From Patagioenas fasciata (Eukaryota; Chordata; Aves; Columbiformes; Columbidae): 64,000 nucleotides of DNA. Positions 63,872 to 64,000 of the stretch are shown here, in pieces. A model generated the notes under the pieces. The model ran no database searches. It had not been told where the DNA came from and saw only the letters and a program-made list of their open reading frames with translations. Numbering within the stretch: the first letter of the stretch is position 1; each line of letters begins with the position of its first letter. Position numbers and translations under genes: made by a program. The stretch covers positions 44,273,001 through 44,337,000 of the forward strand of contig NC_092524.1 in assembly GCF_037038585.1 (NCBI RefSeq). Direction: 5' to 3'.

Positions 63872-64000
63872 CTGCAAGGGAGAAGGCAGCACATTTTAGG
63901 CGGCTCGGCTCAGCCCAAGAGGGACCCCGCGTTCCTGCGGCCCCCGCCGCCGCTCGCCGCTGGCCGGGACCGCAGCCCCGCGGCAGCCCAGTCCGGACCG
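63760..64000. promoter_or_regulatory. CpG-rich sequence of the NKX2-1 gene body
   Basis: CpG density rises sharply from about 63760 to the window end, with stretches such as GGCGCC, CCGCCGC and CGCCGC through the exon start and the intron. This is the left edge of a CpG island that presumably extends over the upstream exons. No separate promoter is visible inside the window. Confidence 0.6.
63872..64000 (-). other. NKX2-1: NKX2-1 intron, 3' end with splice acceptor
   Basis: On the minus strand the sequence before the exon is pyrimidine-rich and ends in CTTCTCCCTTGCAG, with the AG complementary to 63872-63873. A CCTAAAAT stretch about 20-25 nt upstream is a reasonable branch-point region. The exon opens with TC, then TCC CGC TTC ATG, so the junction falls after the first base of a codon and gives (I/V)SRFM. 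That agrees with the protein order expected for NKX2-1 before its homeodomain. The rest of the visible intron, 63900-64000, is very GC- and CpG-rich, consistent with the CpG island of the gene body. The intron continues past the window, so its length is unknown. Confidence 0.88.

Noticed and set aside
63253-63899. Long alternative frames across the NKX2-1 exon, including an antisense 130-codon frame
   Set aside because: They are shadows of the strongly biased NKX2-1 coding sequence in other frames.
1-64000. Bacterial-type systems (CRISPR, operons, toxin-antitoxin, phage)
   Set aside because: The window is vertebrate nuclear DNA; no spaced direct repeats, dense coding or ribosome binding pattern is present.

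Overview
This 64 kb window is vertebrate nuclear DNA, most likely from a bird. Two things point there. The interspersed repeats I recognise are all CR1-type LINE fragments, some with the typical CR1 3' end (ATTCTATGATT / ATTCTGTGAT); I see no mammalian SINEs. The one protein-coding gene I can support also reads as a sauropsid form. That gene is NKX2-1 (TTF-1), on the minus strand at the right edge. The window holds its final coding exon (63201-63871), with the whole homeodomain, the NK2-specific domain and the natural C-terminus, plus a 3' UTR of about 0.9 kb. Positions 63872-64000 are the end of the preceding intron; the N-terminal exons lie outside.

The rest, about 62.3 kb, is the 3'-side gene desert of NKX2-1. 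I find no other convincing protein-coding gene: the remaining open frames are short, lack family motifs, and fall in CR1 remnants, simple repeats or GC-rich DNA.

From left to right: 1-21 kb is AT-rich intergenic sequence with a CR1 3' end (1267-1358), a CR1 reverse-transcriptase remnant on the minus strand (about 8880-10048), an AT-rich minisatellite (13.7 kb), a CR1 3' fragment on the plus strand (about 17056-17603) and an older CR1/L3-like remnant (about 20640-20880). Around 21.8-22.5 kb there is a dense cluster of homeodomain-type ATTA sites. At 29.6-31.4 kb an isolated CpG island, far from NKX2-1, is flanked by ATTA- and forkhead-site-rich DNA and ends in a degenerate GC-rich minisatellite. 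A second ancient CR1/L3-like element spans about 36.58-37.5 kb. At 47.6 kb is a compound GGTAGACA/GATA microsatellite.

From about 50.4 kb to the end the composition changes. CpG-rich islands (50.4-50.85, 52.6-53.7, 54.2-54.57, 55.3-57.06 kb and at NKX2-1 itself) alternate with AT-rich, transcription-factor-site-rich segments, including four forkhead cores within 108 bp at 60.0-60.1 kb. This looks like the extended CpG-rich domain of a developmental regulator. It is where a bird counterpart of the mammalian SFTA3/NANCI transcript would be expected, though the sequence alone does not prove one exists. No CRISPR, operon, tRNA or rRNA was seen. Conservation and transcription claims here are inferences that need alignment or expression data.
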